From NCBI RefSeq assembly GCF_900095225.1, contig NZ_LT607421.1, positions 62,001-126,000 of the forward strand: a stretch of DNA of 64,000 bases. Direction: 5' to 3'. This document shows positions 34,188-42,948 of the stretch, piece by piece (within the stretch, counting starts at the first letter, position 1; each line of letters begins with the position of its first letter). Position numbers and translations under genes: made by a program. Under the pieces are notes generated by a model. It did not search any database. It was given only the letters and a program-made list of their open reading frames with translations, and was not told the DNA's origin. The DNA is from Pseudomonas sp. UMAB-08. Its GTDB lineage: Bacteria > Pseudomonadota > Gammaproteobacteria > Pseudomonadales > Pseudomonadaceae.

Positions 34188-34667
34188 GTGAGCAAACTCG
34201 ACAGATATGACCTGAATATATTGGCTGAGCTGCAACGTGACGCACGCATCTCCAACCAGGAATTGGCCGAGCGCATCGGCTTGTCGCCATCACCTTGCTC
34301 ACGACGGGTCAAACAGCTGGAAGATGACGGCTATATTTCCCGCCAGGTTGCGCTGCTGGACCGCAAAAAGCTGGGCCTGAACCTGACCGCTTACGTACTG
34401 ATCGGCATGGATCGACACACGCCCGAGCGTTTCGAGCATTTCGAGCAGCAGATTCGTACCCTGCCCCAAGTGCTTGAATGCAGTCTGGTGACCGGGATGG
34501 ACGCTGACTATCAGCTGAAAGTCGTAGTGCCAGACATGGATCATTATCAGAAACTGCTGCTGGGCCATCTGACCCGTATCGACGGCGTCACCAGCGTGCG
34601 TTCGAGCTTTGTACTCAATCAAGTGCTGGCCAGTACGGAACTACCGTTGACGCACCTGCGCGGTTAA
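34188..34667 (+). CDS. Lrp/AsnC family transcriptional regulator (GTG start)
   Basis: A 159-residue regulator. The HTH is LDRYDLNILAELQRDARISNQELAERIGLSPSPCSRRVKQLEDDGYI, which is very close to classic Lrp/AsnC proteins, and the RAM domain contains VLECSLVTGMDADYQLKVVVPD. The GTG at 34188 is preceded by AAAGGGG with six bases of spacing, and no ATG competes. It is the P. aeruginosa PA3965-position gene from memory. No exporter or enzyme lies divergent to it. The neighbour on that side is the candidate small RNA. Ligand unknown, amino acid expected. Confidence 0.92.
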   Translation: MSKLDRYDLNILAELQRDARISNQELAERIGLSPSPCSRRVKQLEDDGYISRQVALLDRKKLGLNLTAYVLIGMDRHTPERFEHFEQQIRTLPQVLECSLVTGMDADYQLKVVVPDMDHYQKLLLGHLTRIDGVTSVRSSFVLNQVLASTELPLTHLRG

Positions 34668-34732
34668 GCCTCACGCAGCGCCCCGGACTTTCCCGTATAA
34701 TCGCCGCCCCATTGCCATCCGGTTGGAGATTA

Positions 34733-34942
34733 ATGATGGATATCGATCCTGCGCTATTTGAAGAGTGGATGATGACGATTCTGGTCACCATCCTGGTCGG
34801 CTTCATGGGTTTCATCGTCTGGGATCTGGCGAAGAAGTCCAAAGCTGGCAAGTTCGGCACCTTTATTCTGTTCTTCGCACTCGGGCTGGGTATCTTCGCC
34901 TTTGTGGTCAAAAGCGTTGTGATCGCGTTTATTGAAGCCTGA
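34733..34942 (+). CDS. DUF2788 small membrane protein
   Basis: A 69-residue protein with two membrane helices (WMMTILVTILVGFMGFIVWDLA and FGTFILFFALGLGIFAFVVKSVVI) joined by a basic KKSKAGK loop, matching DUF2788. Function unknown. Two ATG codons are adjacent at 34733 and 34736, and GGAG six bases before favours the first. It lies 65 bases after the Lrp-type gene with its own probable promoter (CGTATAATC near 34694). Confidence 0.85.
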   Translation: MMDIDPALFEEWMMTILVTILVGFMGFIVWDLAKKSKAGKFGTFILFFALGLGIFAFVVKSVVIAFIEA

Positions 34943-34972
34943 CCGGACAGTCGAGCAGCAACAAACCACGTC

Positions 34973-35605
34973 TCAGAGCGACGCCGGCACTTCCCGCCAC
35001 TGCCCTTGATCCAGCCCTTCTATAGTCCAGTCGCCGATGCGCACGCGCACCAATCGCAGGGTTGGCAAGCCGACTGCCGCGGTCATGCGTCGAACCTGGC
35101 GGTTGCGGCCTTCCTTGATCACCAGCTCCAGCCAACTGGTCGGTATGCTCTGACGGAAGCGCACCGGCGGATTGCGCGGCCAAAGCTCAGGCTCGTCCAG
35201 TTGCCGCGCTTGCGCAGGCAAGGTCGGGCCATCGTTCAGTTCGACGCCCTCACGCAAACGCTGCAACTGCTCAGCCGTCGGCACGCCTTCGACCTGGACC
35301 CAGTAAGTCTTCGGCAGCTTGTGTTTGGGATCGGCAATTCGCGCTTGTAGCTGACCGTCGTTGGTCAGCAGCAACAAGCCTTCGCTGTCACGGTCCAGTC
35401 GCCCAGCCGGGTACACGCCCGGGATCGAGATGAAGTCCTTGAGTGTCGCCCGCCCTTCTCCGTCGCTGAATTGCGTCAGCACATCAAACGGTTTGTTGAA
35501 CAGGATCAGCTTGGGTTCGGCGGGCGGGGCTTTGGCCACGCGCCGGGTATTCCCTGAGCTGTTGGCGGCTGGACGGCGGGACACTGGACGTTGAGTGCGG
35601 GGCAT
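34973..35605 (-). CDS. rluE: 23S rRNA pseudouridine synthase RluE
   Basis: RsuA/RluB/E/F-type enzyme that makes pseudouridine in 23S rRNA (position 2457 in E. coli). The 210-residue protein has no S4 domain, as in RluE. It contains [14 protein letters not shown], the catalytic Asp in [19 protein letters not shown] and the [28 protein letters not shown] motif. The N-terminal 30 residues are basic and probably flexible. Terminator upstream of its start belongs to amn. Confidence 0.94.
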   Translation of the reverse strand: MPRTQRPVSRRPAANSSGNTRRVAKAPPAEPKLILFNKPFDVLTQFSDGEGRATLKDFISIPGVYPAGRLDRDSEGLLLLTNDGQLQARIADPKHKLPKTYWVQVEGVPTAEQLQRLREGVELNDGPTLPAQARQLDEPELWPRNPPVRFRQSIPTSWLELVIKEGRNRQVRRMTAAVGLPTLRLVRVRIGDWTIEGLDQGQWREVPASL

Positions 35606-35628
35606 GACGATTCAATATTCGAAAACAG

Positions 35629-35652
35629 AAAGGGCCACTTTAGTGGCCCTTT
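35629..35652 (-). terminator. Intrinsic terminator after amn
   Basis: Perfect 10-bp stem AAAGGGCCAC/GTGGCCCTTT with a four-base loop, starting 28 bases after the amn stop and just before rluE on the same strand. It ends in TTT in both directions. Confidence 0.85.
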
Positions 35653-35679
35653 GCGTAAATGACTAACCCAACCGATCAA

Positions 35680-37152
35680 TTAACGGAACGGTGGCTCATC
35701 AAAGCTGCGCAGTTTGCGCGAGTGCAGCGAGTTGAGTTGGGTACGCAGCAGGTCGACTGCGGCGATACCAATTTTCAGATGCTGACTGACCGCGCGCTCG
35801 TAGAACGCGTTGGCCGAGCCGGGCAGCTTGATTTCGCTGTGCAAGGGCTTGTCCGAAACGCAAAGCAACGTGCCGTAAGGTACCCGCAAGCGATAACCCT
35901 GGGCGGCGATGGTGCCGCTTTCCATATCCACCGCAACGGCCCGCGACAGGTTGATCAGCGGCCGTTCCTGAGCCCAGCGCAATTCCCAGTTACGGTCGTC
36001 GTAGGTCAACACGGTGCCGGTACGCAGACGTTTTTTCAGCTCATCGCCGCGCTCGCCGGTGACTTGTGCTGCGGCTTCATGTAACGCGAGCTGTACTTCG
36101 GCCAAGGCCGGAATCGGAATATTCGGCGGCAAGACCCGGTCGAGAATGCCGTCGCGGCGCATATACGCATGAGCCAGCACGTAGTCGCCGATGGTCTGCG
36201 ATTGGCGCAGGCCACCACAGTGACCGATCATCAACCAGCAATGCGGGCGCAGTACGGCCAAGTGGTCAGTGATGTTCTTGGCGTTGGACGGGCCGACGCC
36301 GATGTTGACCAGGGTTACGCCATGACCGTCGGTCGCGATCAAGTGATAGGCCGGCATCTGGTAGCGGTGCCAGACCACGCCAGCGACGATGGCCTGCGCC
36401 TCGCCGTGATCCATGCTTTTGTCGACGACCACGTTGCCTGGCAAGACCATGCGCACGAAGCGCGGGTCATCACGCAGTTTTTCCAGGCCATGGACGATGA
36501 ACTGATCGACATAGCGGTGGTAGTTGGTCAGCAGAATCCACGGCTGCACATGACGCCAGTCGCTGCCGGTGTAATGCACCAGTCGGCGCAGGGAAAAGTC
36601 CACCCGCGCGGCATCGAACAACGCCAGGGGCAGCGGGTCGGTGTTGGCCCAGTCGTACAGACCGTCGGCAATACCATCGGTTGCAGCGGACAAGTCAGTA
36701 CTCGGGAATACCCGCGCCAACGCCGCAGCAGTGACGCCGGAGCCAGCCAGTTCATCACCCTGCTCGACCACGTACGGATAAGGAATGTTCTGCTCGCTGA
36801 CGCCCACTTCCACCGTGATGGTGAAGTCGTTCATCAACGGCACCAATTGCTCGAGCAAGTAGTTACGAAACGCCGACGGATGGGTCACGGTGACACTGTA
36901 GGTGCCCGGCAACTGGACCTTGGCGTAGGCCCGAGTCGTCAGTGGCACTTCGCCCTGGCACAGATACGTCAGGCGCAATTCCGGGTAGTGGAACAGTTCA
37001 CGCTCAGCCGCATCCGGCTCGACCCGATCTTTGAGATAGCGCTTGAGCGCCTGACTCAGCGCGCTGGTTGCGCGCTCATGCAGTACAGCAAGCCGGTCCA
37101 CGGCTTGCTCGGCGGTTTCAACGACAATAAAAGCTTCGGTCACGGTACGCAT
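35680..37152 (-). CDS. amn: AMP nucleosidase
   Basis: Cleaves AMP to adenine and ribose 5-phosphate, a way to lower AMP. The 490-residue protein has the Amn-specific N-terminal domain (ELRLTYLCQGEVPLTTRAYAKVQLPGTY) and a nucleoside-phosphorylase-like core with VTLVNIGVGPSNAKNITDHLAVLRPHCWLMIGHCGGLR, then VAVDMESGTIAAQGYRLRVPYGTLLCVSDKP, the family signature. The start is uncertain. The ATG at 37152 is preferred, and an ATG at 37188 would add 12 residues. Confidence 0.95.
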   Translation of the reverse strand: MRTVTEAFIVVETAEQAVDRLAVLHERATSALSQALKRYLKDRVEPDAAERELFHYPELRLTYLCQGEVPLTTRAYAKVQLPGTYSVTVTHPSAFRNYLLEQLVPLMNDFTITVEVGVSEQNIPYPYVVEQGDELAGSGVTAAALARVFPSTDLSAATDGIADGLYDWANTDPLPLALFDAARVDFSLRRLVHYTGSDWRHVQPWILLTNYHRYVDQFIVHGLEKLRDDPRFVRMVLPGNVVVDKSMDHGEAQAIVAGVVWHRYQMPAYHLIATDGHGVTLVNIGVGPSNAKNITDHLAVLRPHCWLMIGHCGGLRQSQTIGDYVLAHAYMRRDGILDRVLPPNIPIPALAEVQLALHEAAAQVTGERGDELKKRLRTGTVLTYDDRNWELRWAQERPLINLSRAVAVDMESGTIAAQGYRLRVPYGTLLCVSDKPLHSEIKLPGSANAFYERAVSQHLKIGIAAVDLLRTQLNSLHSRKLRSFDEPPFR

Positions 37153-37253
37153 CCTGTCTGATCTTGCAGGCTTGTATCTTGCCTGCATCGCCGGACGAAG
37201 GCACTAAGGGCTTTTATGGACAACACGCTGAGCCCTGCAGGGACCACGCAGGA

Positions 37254-38903
37254 TCACCCCACCTGCGGCGACGACCTTGCCACGAGCGCCTCGACATCAA
37301 CCCCTCGCGGCAACGTGCCATACACCCGGCCCGAGGCTGCCAGTCGGCTGGCGATGAACCCGTCGCTGACGCTGGCATTGCCGGCTTCCAGCAAGAGCTT
37401 GGCTTGCAGCCCTATGGCGATGTCTTCAGTTAATTGTCGTGCGCGGTACTGGATGTCAGTGGTGTCCTTGAACGCCGCTTTAAGGTGCACGATGTGCGCA
37501 GCCAACCGTTTGTCGCCGTGGCCATCGCCCAGCTCGTCGAACAACGCGTCCAGTACGCCAGGCTCTTTGGACAGCGCGCGCAGGACGTCCAGGCATTGCA
37601 CATTGCCAGAGCCTTCCCACGTCGAGTTGACCGGCGCCTCACGGTACAGGCGCGGCAAAATGGTCTCTTCGACATAACCGGCGCCGCCCATGCATTCGGC
37701 TGCTTCGTTGATCATTGCCGGGGCGCGCTTGCAGATCCAGTATTTGCCCACGGCCGTGACCAAACGGGCGAAGCGCCCTTCTTGCGAGTCTTGCAGATGG
37801 TCCAGCGCGCGCCCCATGCGCATCGTCAGCGCCAACGCCGCTTCGCTTTCCAGCGCCAGATCGGCCAGTACGTTTTGCATCAACGGCTGCTCGCTGAGCA
37901 CTCGCCCGCCAACGCTGCGATGCGCGCAGTGGTGCGCCGCCTGAGTCAGGGCCTGGCGCATCAGGGCGCTGGAGCCGACCATGCAATCGAAACGGGTCAT
38001 GGCCACCATTTCGATAATGGTGGGTACGCCGCGCCCTTCTTCACCGACCATCCAGACGAGCGCGCCTCGGAACTCGACTTCGCTGGAGGCGTTGGACCAG
38101 TTGCCCAGCTTGTTTTTCAGGCGCTGGACGTAGAACTGATTGCGGCTGTCGTCCGGGCGATGGCGCGGCAGCAAGAAGCAGGTCAGTCCTTTATCAGTTT
38201 GCGCCAACGTCAGAAACGCATCGCACATCGGCGCCGAGCAGAACCACTTATGCCCAACCAACTCATACGCCTGACCCGGCCCCGTCGCACCGACCGGATA
38301 GGCCCGCGTGGTGTTGGCGCGCACATCGGTGCCGCCCTGTTTCTCGGTCATCGCCATGCCGATGGTCACACCCGCCTTGTGGCTGATGCCGACATTGCGC
38401 GGGTCGTATTCGGTGGCAAGGATTTTTGGCAACCAGATCTCAGCCAGATCAGGCTGGATTTTCAGCGCTGGTACGCTGGCAAACGTCATGGTCAACGGAC
38501 AGCCACTGCCCGCTTCAGCCTGACTGTGCAGGTAACTCATGGCCGCACGTGCGACGTGAGCCCCAGGTTGCGGATCGGTCCAGGGCAGGGACGGCAATCC
38601 ATGCTCGACCGCCGTGCGCATCAGTTCGTGATAAGCCGGATGAAACTCCACCAGATCGATGCGATTTCCGTAGCGGTCATGGCTGACGAACACCGGTTTG
38701 TTCTGATTGGCGAGGAACCCGGCCGCCATCAGCGGTCCCCCGGCCAGCGCGCCGTAGGTGTCGATCCTCGACTGCGCCCAACCGGCACCGTAACGATGCG
38801 ACCACTCTTGCAGGGGCAGGTCGATGCGGTACAAATTGATGCCGTCCAGTGAAGGCGGCTGGTTGGTGACCTCATGGGTCTCGGCGAACTGATGCAGGTT
38901 CAT
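37254..38903 (-). CDS. AidB-like acyl-CoA dehydrogenase
   Basis: A 549-residue FAD protein of the large AidB branch. Landmarks are EAGSGCPLTMTFASVPAL, the MTEKQGGTDVRANTTRA flavin segment, GHKWFCSAPMCDAFLTLAQ, KNKLGNWSNASSEVEFRGA, and near the C-terminus AECMGGAGYVEETILPRLYREAPVNSTWEGSGNVQCLDVLRA, matching E. coli AidB over its length. AidB is a DNA-binding protein linked to the adaptive alkylation response, and residual isovaleryl-CoA activity is weak, so function here is not certain. The start at 38903 gives MNLHQFAETHEVTNQPPSL. Confidence 0.9.
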   Translation of the reverse strand: MNLHQFAETHEVTNQPPSLDGINLYRIDLPLQEWSHRYGAGWAQSRIDTYGALAGGPLMAAGFLANQNKPVFVSHDRYGNRIDLVEFHPAYHELMRTAVEHGLPSLPWTDPQPGAHVARAAMSYLHSQAEAGSGCPLTMTFASVPALKIQPDLAEIWLPKILATEYDPRNVGISHKAGVTIGMAMTEKQGGTDVRANTTRAYPVGATGPGQAYELVGHKWFCSAPMCDAFLTLAQTDKGLTCFLLPRHRPDDSRNQFYVQRLKNKLGNWSNASSEVEFRGALVWMVGEEGRGVPTIIEMVAMTRFDCMVGSSALMRQALTQAAHHCAHRSVGGRVLSEQPLMQNVLADLALESEAALALTMRMGRALDHLQDSQEGRFARLVTAVGKYWICKRAPAMINEAAECMGGAGYVEETILPRLYREAPVNSTWEGSGNVQCLDVLRALSKEPGVLDALFDELGDGHGDKRLAAHIVHLKAAFKDTTDIQYRARQLTEDIAIGLQAKLLLEAGNASVSDGFIASRLAASGRVYGTLPRGVDVEALVARSSPQVG

Positions 38904-39040
38904 TCCTGAGCGCTCCTGTCTTCGCGGACGTACCAAAGGACACGCCCATGAAACTCAGTGAATCACGCACACAACCCTATAAAAAGTGACATATCCGACT
39001 AAGTACCGGCGCTTTCACCCTGCAATTCATCTCAACCCAC

Positions 39041-41029
39041 TCACCACGGGCCGTGACTGACCATTGATCCGCATTGGGACGTTTCGGCTTCGCGCTGAAG
39101 TTCAAGCCGGAGCCTGAAGCAACTGCCCCGCCCCGGCTCGGATTCATGACTCAAACGGCCGCCCATTCGCTCAACCAATTGCCGGCAGATCGCCAGACCA
39201 ATGCCCAAGCCACCGTATTCACGGGTCATGGAGCCGTCGACCTGGAAAAATGTCTGATACAAGGTCGCCTCATCCAGCCGATGAAAACCAATGCCGGTGT
39301 CGATCACTTCAATCAACAAACGCAGGGTTGCCACATCGTCTGACTGACCCGTCACCCGAACCATGATCGCCCCGGTCTTGGTGAATTTTATCGCGTTATC
39401 CAGCAGGCACCCGATGCATTGCTGCAATTTGCCGACATCGCCGAGCACGTTATCAGGCAGCTTCTCATCCAGCTCAATGGCGAAATCCAGGTGTCTGTCC
39501 TCTGCCAGGCTGGCGTACCTGCCGTGCACGCTGGCGAGCAGTTGACGCAAACTGAAGGGGCTATTCACCGCGCCAAGCCTGCCGGCCTGCAATTCAGTCA
39601 ACGTCAAAATGCCATTGATCATGCCCATCATGTCCTGGGCAGAGTCGGCAGCGGTCTGTTGATAGAACGTCAGCTCGCTGTCCATCGGCACCGTTTGCAT
39701 CAACTCCAACGAACCAATCACCCCATTCATTGGGGTACGCAGCTCGTGGGTGAGCGTGGCAAGAAACTCGTCCTTCAAGCGGTTACTGGTAGCCAACTGC
39801 TGATTCAAACGTTCGAGGCTTTGCCCTGCTTCAAGGAGGGTCTGCGCCTGCTGATCGCGCATCATGTTGATTCGGTCAGCCAGGGCCAGCGACAGCAGTG
39901 CCACTTCCAGTACCGAGCCGATCTGACTGGAATACATGGTCAGGAAGTTATTGGGCAAATAGCCGAGCAGCATGAACGCATTGATCAGGCCTCCGGTGAG
40001 AAACACCGACCAGGCAATGACGAAGTAGCGCGCAACGCGCAACCCGTGCAGCCAGGCCGTGATGCCGGTGGCGACCATCACCAGGGTAAACAGCAGCACC
40101 AGTGCCGTTGCCAGTCGTAGCGCCAAACCGTAGCCGGTAGCCACTGCCAGGACCATGACCGCCGCAGCAGAAGCCATCATCAACACGAGCAAGCGATCAA
40201 GCCAACGGCCCCAGGTGGGCGTCTGTAAAAAGTGCCGAGAGAACTGACTGGCGAATAACACCGACGCGCCCACCAGAAACGGGGTTGCCGCATTCGCCCA
40301 CCACGGATTGTTCGGCCACAAGAACTCGATGCCCGCGCCATTCACCGAGATCTGATACAGCCCGAACGAGGCGATATAAAGGATGTAGTACAGGTAACTG
40401 GTGTCACGCACGCTGAGGTAAATGAACAGGTTGTAGACCAGCATCCCCAGCAACATGCCGTAAATCAGACCCAGCACGTAGATGCGCGCAGGCTGTGCTT
40501 CGATATAGGCGTGGCTGGACCAGAGGGCGAGTGGCGCCTGGATCGAGCCTTGGCTGGTCAGGCGCAGGTACACCGTCTGCACTTGATTGGCCGGCAGGTC
40601 GAGGGCAAAGAGGTAATTGTTCTGTTCAATCTGGCGACTGGAAAAAGGCAGCATATCCCCGGTCTGCCAAGCCACCCGAAAGCGACCGGAGGCGTCGGCG
40701 GTGAAGAAATCGACGTGGTCCATGGGTGGATAGGCCAACTCCAGCAGCCAATCCCGCTGAACGTCTGGACGTTTGGGGCGAAACTGCAGGTCCAGCTTCA
40801 GCCAGAACGCCGAACGTGAATAGCCCGCGTTGAGGGTATCGGCACCCACCGCACGAAAGAGCGCAGCCGTGGCCGGAGCGCTGACCTGATCGATGGTCGC
40901 CTCGCCCGTTACGTCTTCGAACACCTGCACCGCCCGCCCTAAAGGCAAGGTGCCGGTATCCTCGTCAAACTCGATGGCGCTGGCAAAAAGAGGCACCCAG
41001 GCGACCAGCATTATCAGCAAATAGCGCAT
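39041..41029 (-). CDS. ladS: LadS-like 7TM-DISM sensor histidine kinase without a receiver domain
   Basis: A 662-residue membrane kinase in the P. aeruginosa ladS position (between the aidB-like gene and thiD). Order: signal peptide, periplasmic 7TMR-DISMED2-type sensor (about 20-175), seven helices (about 180-385), a coiled coil, the H-box ATLTHELRTPMNG with His428, the N-box LLDNAIKF, and ATP-binding motifs IDTGIG and GGLGIGLAICRQL. It ends after the ATPase domain. P. aeruginosa LadS (795 residues) has an extra C-terminal receiver, which is missing here, and only 137 bases remain before the next gene. LadS promotes biofilm genes through GacS. An ATG at 41179 gives a 50-residue leader, so 41029 is chosen. 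Confidence 0.85.
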   Translation of the reverse strand: MRYLLIMLVAWVPLFASAIEFDEDTGTLPLGRAVQVFEDVTGEATIDQVSAPATAALFRAVGADTLNAGYSRSAFWLKLDLQFRPKRPDVQRDWLLELAYPPMDHVDFFTADASGRFRVAWQTGDMLPFSSRQIEQNNYLFALDLPANQVQTVYLRLTSQGSIQAPLALWSSHAYIEAQPARIYVLGLIYGMLLGMLVYNLFIYLSVRDTSYLYYILYIASFGLYQISVNGAGIEFLWPNNPWWANAATPFLVGASVLFASQFSRHFLQTPTWGRWLDRLLVLMMASAAAVMVLAVATGYGLALRLATALVLLFTLVMVATGITAWLHGLRVARYFVIAWSVFLTGGLINAFMLLGYLPNNFLTMYSSQIGSVLEVALLSLALADRINMMRDQQAQTLLEAGQSLERLNQQLATSNRLKDEFLATLTHELRTPMNGVIGSLELMQTVPMDSELTFYQQTAADSAQDMMGMINGILTLTELQAGRLGAVNSPFSLRQLLASVHGRYASLAEDRHLDFAIELDEKLPDNVLGDVGKLQQCIGCLLDNAIKFTKTGAIMVRVTGQSDDVATLRLLIEVIDTGIGFHRLDEATLYQTFFQVDGSMTREYGGLGIGLAICRQLVERMGGRLSHESEPGRGSCFRLRLELQREAETSQCGSMVSHGPW

Positions 41030-41440
41030 ACAACCCCAGCATGGCCTGTCCGGCTGATCGCAAAGCCCCCTCTCCCTGTGAGACACCGTCAACCTGCAGG
41101 TCCTGTTATTAGTATTGAACACGTCAAGGCCCGGTTTCACGCCGGCTGTCCATTGTGCGTGAGACCGTGTTTTTTGCAAATTTGCTTAGTTCTCGGCAAC
41201 TGAAGCGCCAGCCAGGCATTGTTGCCTCGGTAAGGATGGCGTGAGCATAGCGGTGAATGGCCATGAGACACCACTCTTTTAGTTAAACGGAAGGCTCTAT
41301 TCCGGGCCTTTCAGAAGAACTCGCGAGTAACCGTCGACGTGTTCGAGCCCTTCAAACAAGCGACGGGGCCGTTCAGTTGTATGAAAAATCCGACACCGGC
41401 TAGCGGCTCCGGAAAAAGTTTGGTGGTAAGCTCGCGCACC
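41030..41440. promoter_or_regulatory. Divergent ladS / thiD intergenic region
   Basis: 411 bases without a convincing gene. It holds a perfect palindrome GCAAATTTGC (41176-41185), a GGCAAC/GTTGCC repeat (41195-41200 and 41221-41226) and a 7-bp stem GGAAGGC/GCCTTTC near 41290-41315. No TPP riboswitch was recognised. Promoters for both genes must lie here but cannot be fixed by eye. Confidence 0.35.
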
Positions 41441-42238
41441 ATGAATACCTATAGCTCCCGCCCCGTTGTCCTCTGTCTCTCCGGCCACGATCCTAGTGGG
41501 GGTGCCGGCCTGCAGGCAGATATCGAAGCCCTTCTCGCTCAAGGCTGCCATGCCGCACCGGCAATCACCGCCCTGACCGTGCAAGACACCGTCAATGTCA
41601 GCGATTTCCGGGTCCTGGACCGCGAGTGGGTATTGGCACAAGCCAACGCCGTGCTCAACGACTCGACCGTGGCCGCCGTCAAGCTGGGCATGCTCGGCTC
41701 GCTGGAAATGGTCGACACCGTTGTCGAGCTGCTCCTGGCGCATCCGCATTTGCCCCTGGTCTGTGACCCGGTGCTGCGTGCTGGCGGTGGCGGTCGTCTG
41801 GGCAAGGACGAAGTCGGTTACGCCATGCGCGAACGACTGCTGCCATTGGCGACCATCGCGACCCCGAACTTGCCTGAAGCGCGCATCCTTGCCGAACTGC
41901 CCGAAGGCACCGCCGACGAATGCGCGGAAAAGCTTCTGCCCTTTTGCCAGCACCTGCTGATCACTGGCGGTCACGGCGACGAAGAACTTATCCACAATCG
42001 CCTGTACATCCGCAACGGCGAAACCCGTACGTTCACCTGCCAACGCCTGCCCGGCAGCTACCACGGTTCTGGCTGCACATTGGCCAGTGCACTGGCCGGA
42101 CGCCTGGCATTGGGGGAAAATCTGGTGAGCGCGGTGCAAACGGCGCTCAACTATACTTGGCGCACGTTGCGCGATGCCGAGCAGTTGGGCAAAGGCCAAT
42201 ACGTGCCGCGCCGTCTGCCCCTTGATTTTTGCTCGTAA
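41441..42238 (+). CDS. thiD: Hydroxymethylpyrimidine/phosphomethylpyrimidine kinase ThiD
   Basis: Phosphorylates HMP and HMP-P to HMP-PP for thiamine synthesis. The 265-residue protein has the ribokinase-like fold with SGHDPSGGAGLQADIEALLAQG at the start, ALTVQDTVNV, PVLRAGGGGRLG and the anion-hole GSGCTLASALA near the end. The ATG at 41441 gives the usual length, and an upstream ATG at 41339 adds an unlikely leader. First gene of thiD-thiE-hemL. Confidence 0.97.
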   Translation: MNTYSSRPVVLCLSGHDPSGGAGLQADIEALLAQGCHAAPAITALTVQDTVNVSDFRVLDREWVLAQANAVLNDSTVAAVKLGMLGSLEMVDTVVELLLAHPHLPLVCDPVLRAGGGGRLGKDEVGYAMRERLLPLATIATPNLPEARILAELPEGTADECAEKLLPFCQHLLITGGHGDEELIHNRLYIRNGETRTFTCQRLPGSYHGSGCTLASALAGRLALGENLVSAVQTALNYTWRTLRDAEQLGKGQYVPRRLPLDFCS

Positions 42239-42279
42239 GACCCTGTTTGCCCGTAACGCCGCGCCATGAGGTTTGACCG

Positions 42280-42906
42280 ATGAAACTACGTGGCTTGTAC
42301 GCCATTACCGACAGCCAACTGCTGGCTGGCAAGTTCCTGTCTTACGTCGAGGCCGCCCTTGAGGGCGGCGTCACCCTGTTGCAGTACCGCGACAAAAGCA
42401 CCGACGAAACACGTCGCTTGCGCGAAGCCGATACCCTGCTCAGGCTGTGCGAGCGCTACAACACGAAACTGATCATCAACGATGATGCCGAGCTGGCTGC
42501 GCGCCTCGGCGTCGGCGTGCACTTGGGCCAGACTGACGGCTCGATGCCGGTCGCCCGTGCCCTGTTACGGCACAAGGCGATCATCGGCGCGACCTGCCAT
42601 GGCCAACTGGAGCTGGCTGAAAAAGCCAAAGCCGAGGGCGCCAGCTACGTCGCGTTTGGGCGCTTCTTCAATTCCAGCACCAAACCCGGCGCGCCCACTG
42701 CGACCCTCGATCTGCTGGACCAGGCTCGCGCCCGCCTCCATCTGCCGATTGCAGTCATTGGCGGGATCACCCTTGAGAATGCCGCGCCACTGGTGGCCCA
42801 CGGTGCCGACCTGCTGGCGGTGGTCCACGGCCTGTTCGGCGCGGACAGCACCCAGGAAGTCACCCGACGCGCCCGCGCATTCAACGCCTTGTTTAAATCC
42901 GCCTGA
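42280..42906 (+). CDS. thiE: Thiamine-phosphate synthase ThiE
   Basis: Joins HMP-PP and thiazole phosphate to thiamine monophosphate. The 208-residue TIM barrel shows [81 protein letters not shown] and [14 protein letters not shown], which match phosphate- and pyrophosphate-binding loops of the family. It lies 41 bases after thiD. Confidence 0.97.
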   Translation: MKLRGLYAITDSQLLAGKFLSYVEAALEGGVTLLQYRDKSTDETRRLREADTLLRLCERYNTKLIINDDAELAARLGVGVHLGQTDGSMPVARALLRHKAIIGATCHGQLELAEKAKAEGASYVAFGRFFNSSTKPGAPTATLDLLDQARARLHLPIAVIGGITLENAAPLVAHGADLLAVVHGLFGADSTQEVTRRARAFNALFKSA

Positions 42907-42948
42907 CGCCGATTCAAACCTTTTTCCGATTCAAATAGAGACCCGACC

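Noticed and set aside
41030..41440. TPP riboswitch before thiD
   Set aside because: No conserved THI-box pattern (CTGAGA or ACCTGATCTGGATAATGCCA-like parts) was found in the gap.
41988..41996. Perfect DnaA box TTATCCACA
   Set aside because: Single copy inside thiD, without other boxes nearby. One 9-mer match per tens of kb is expected by chance.
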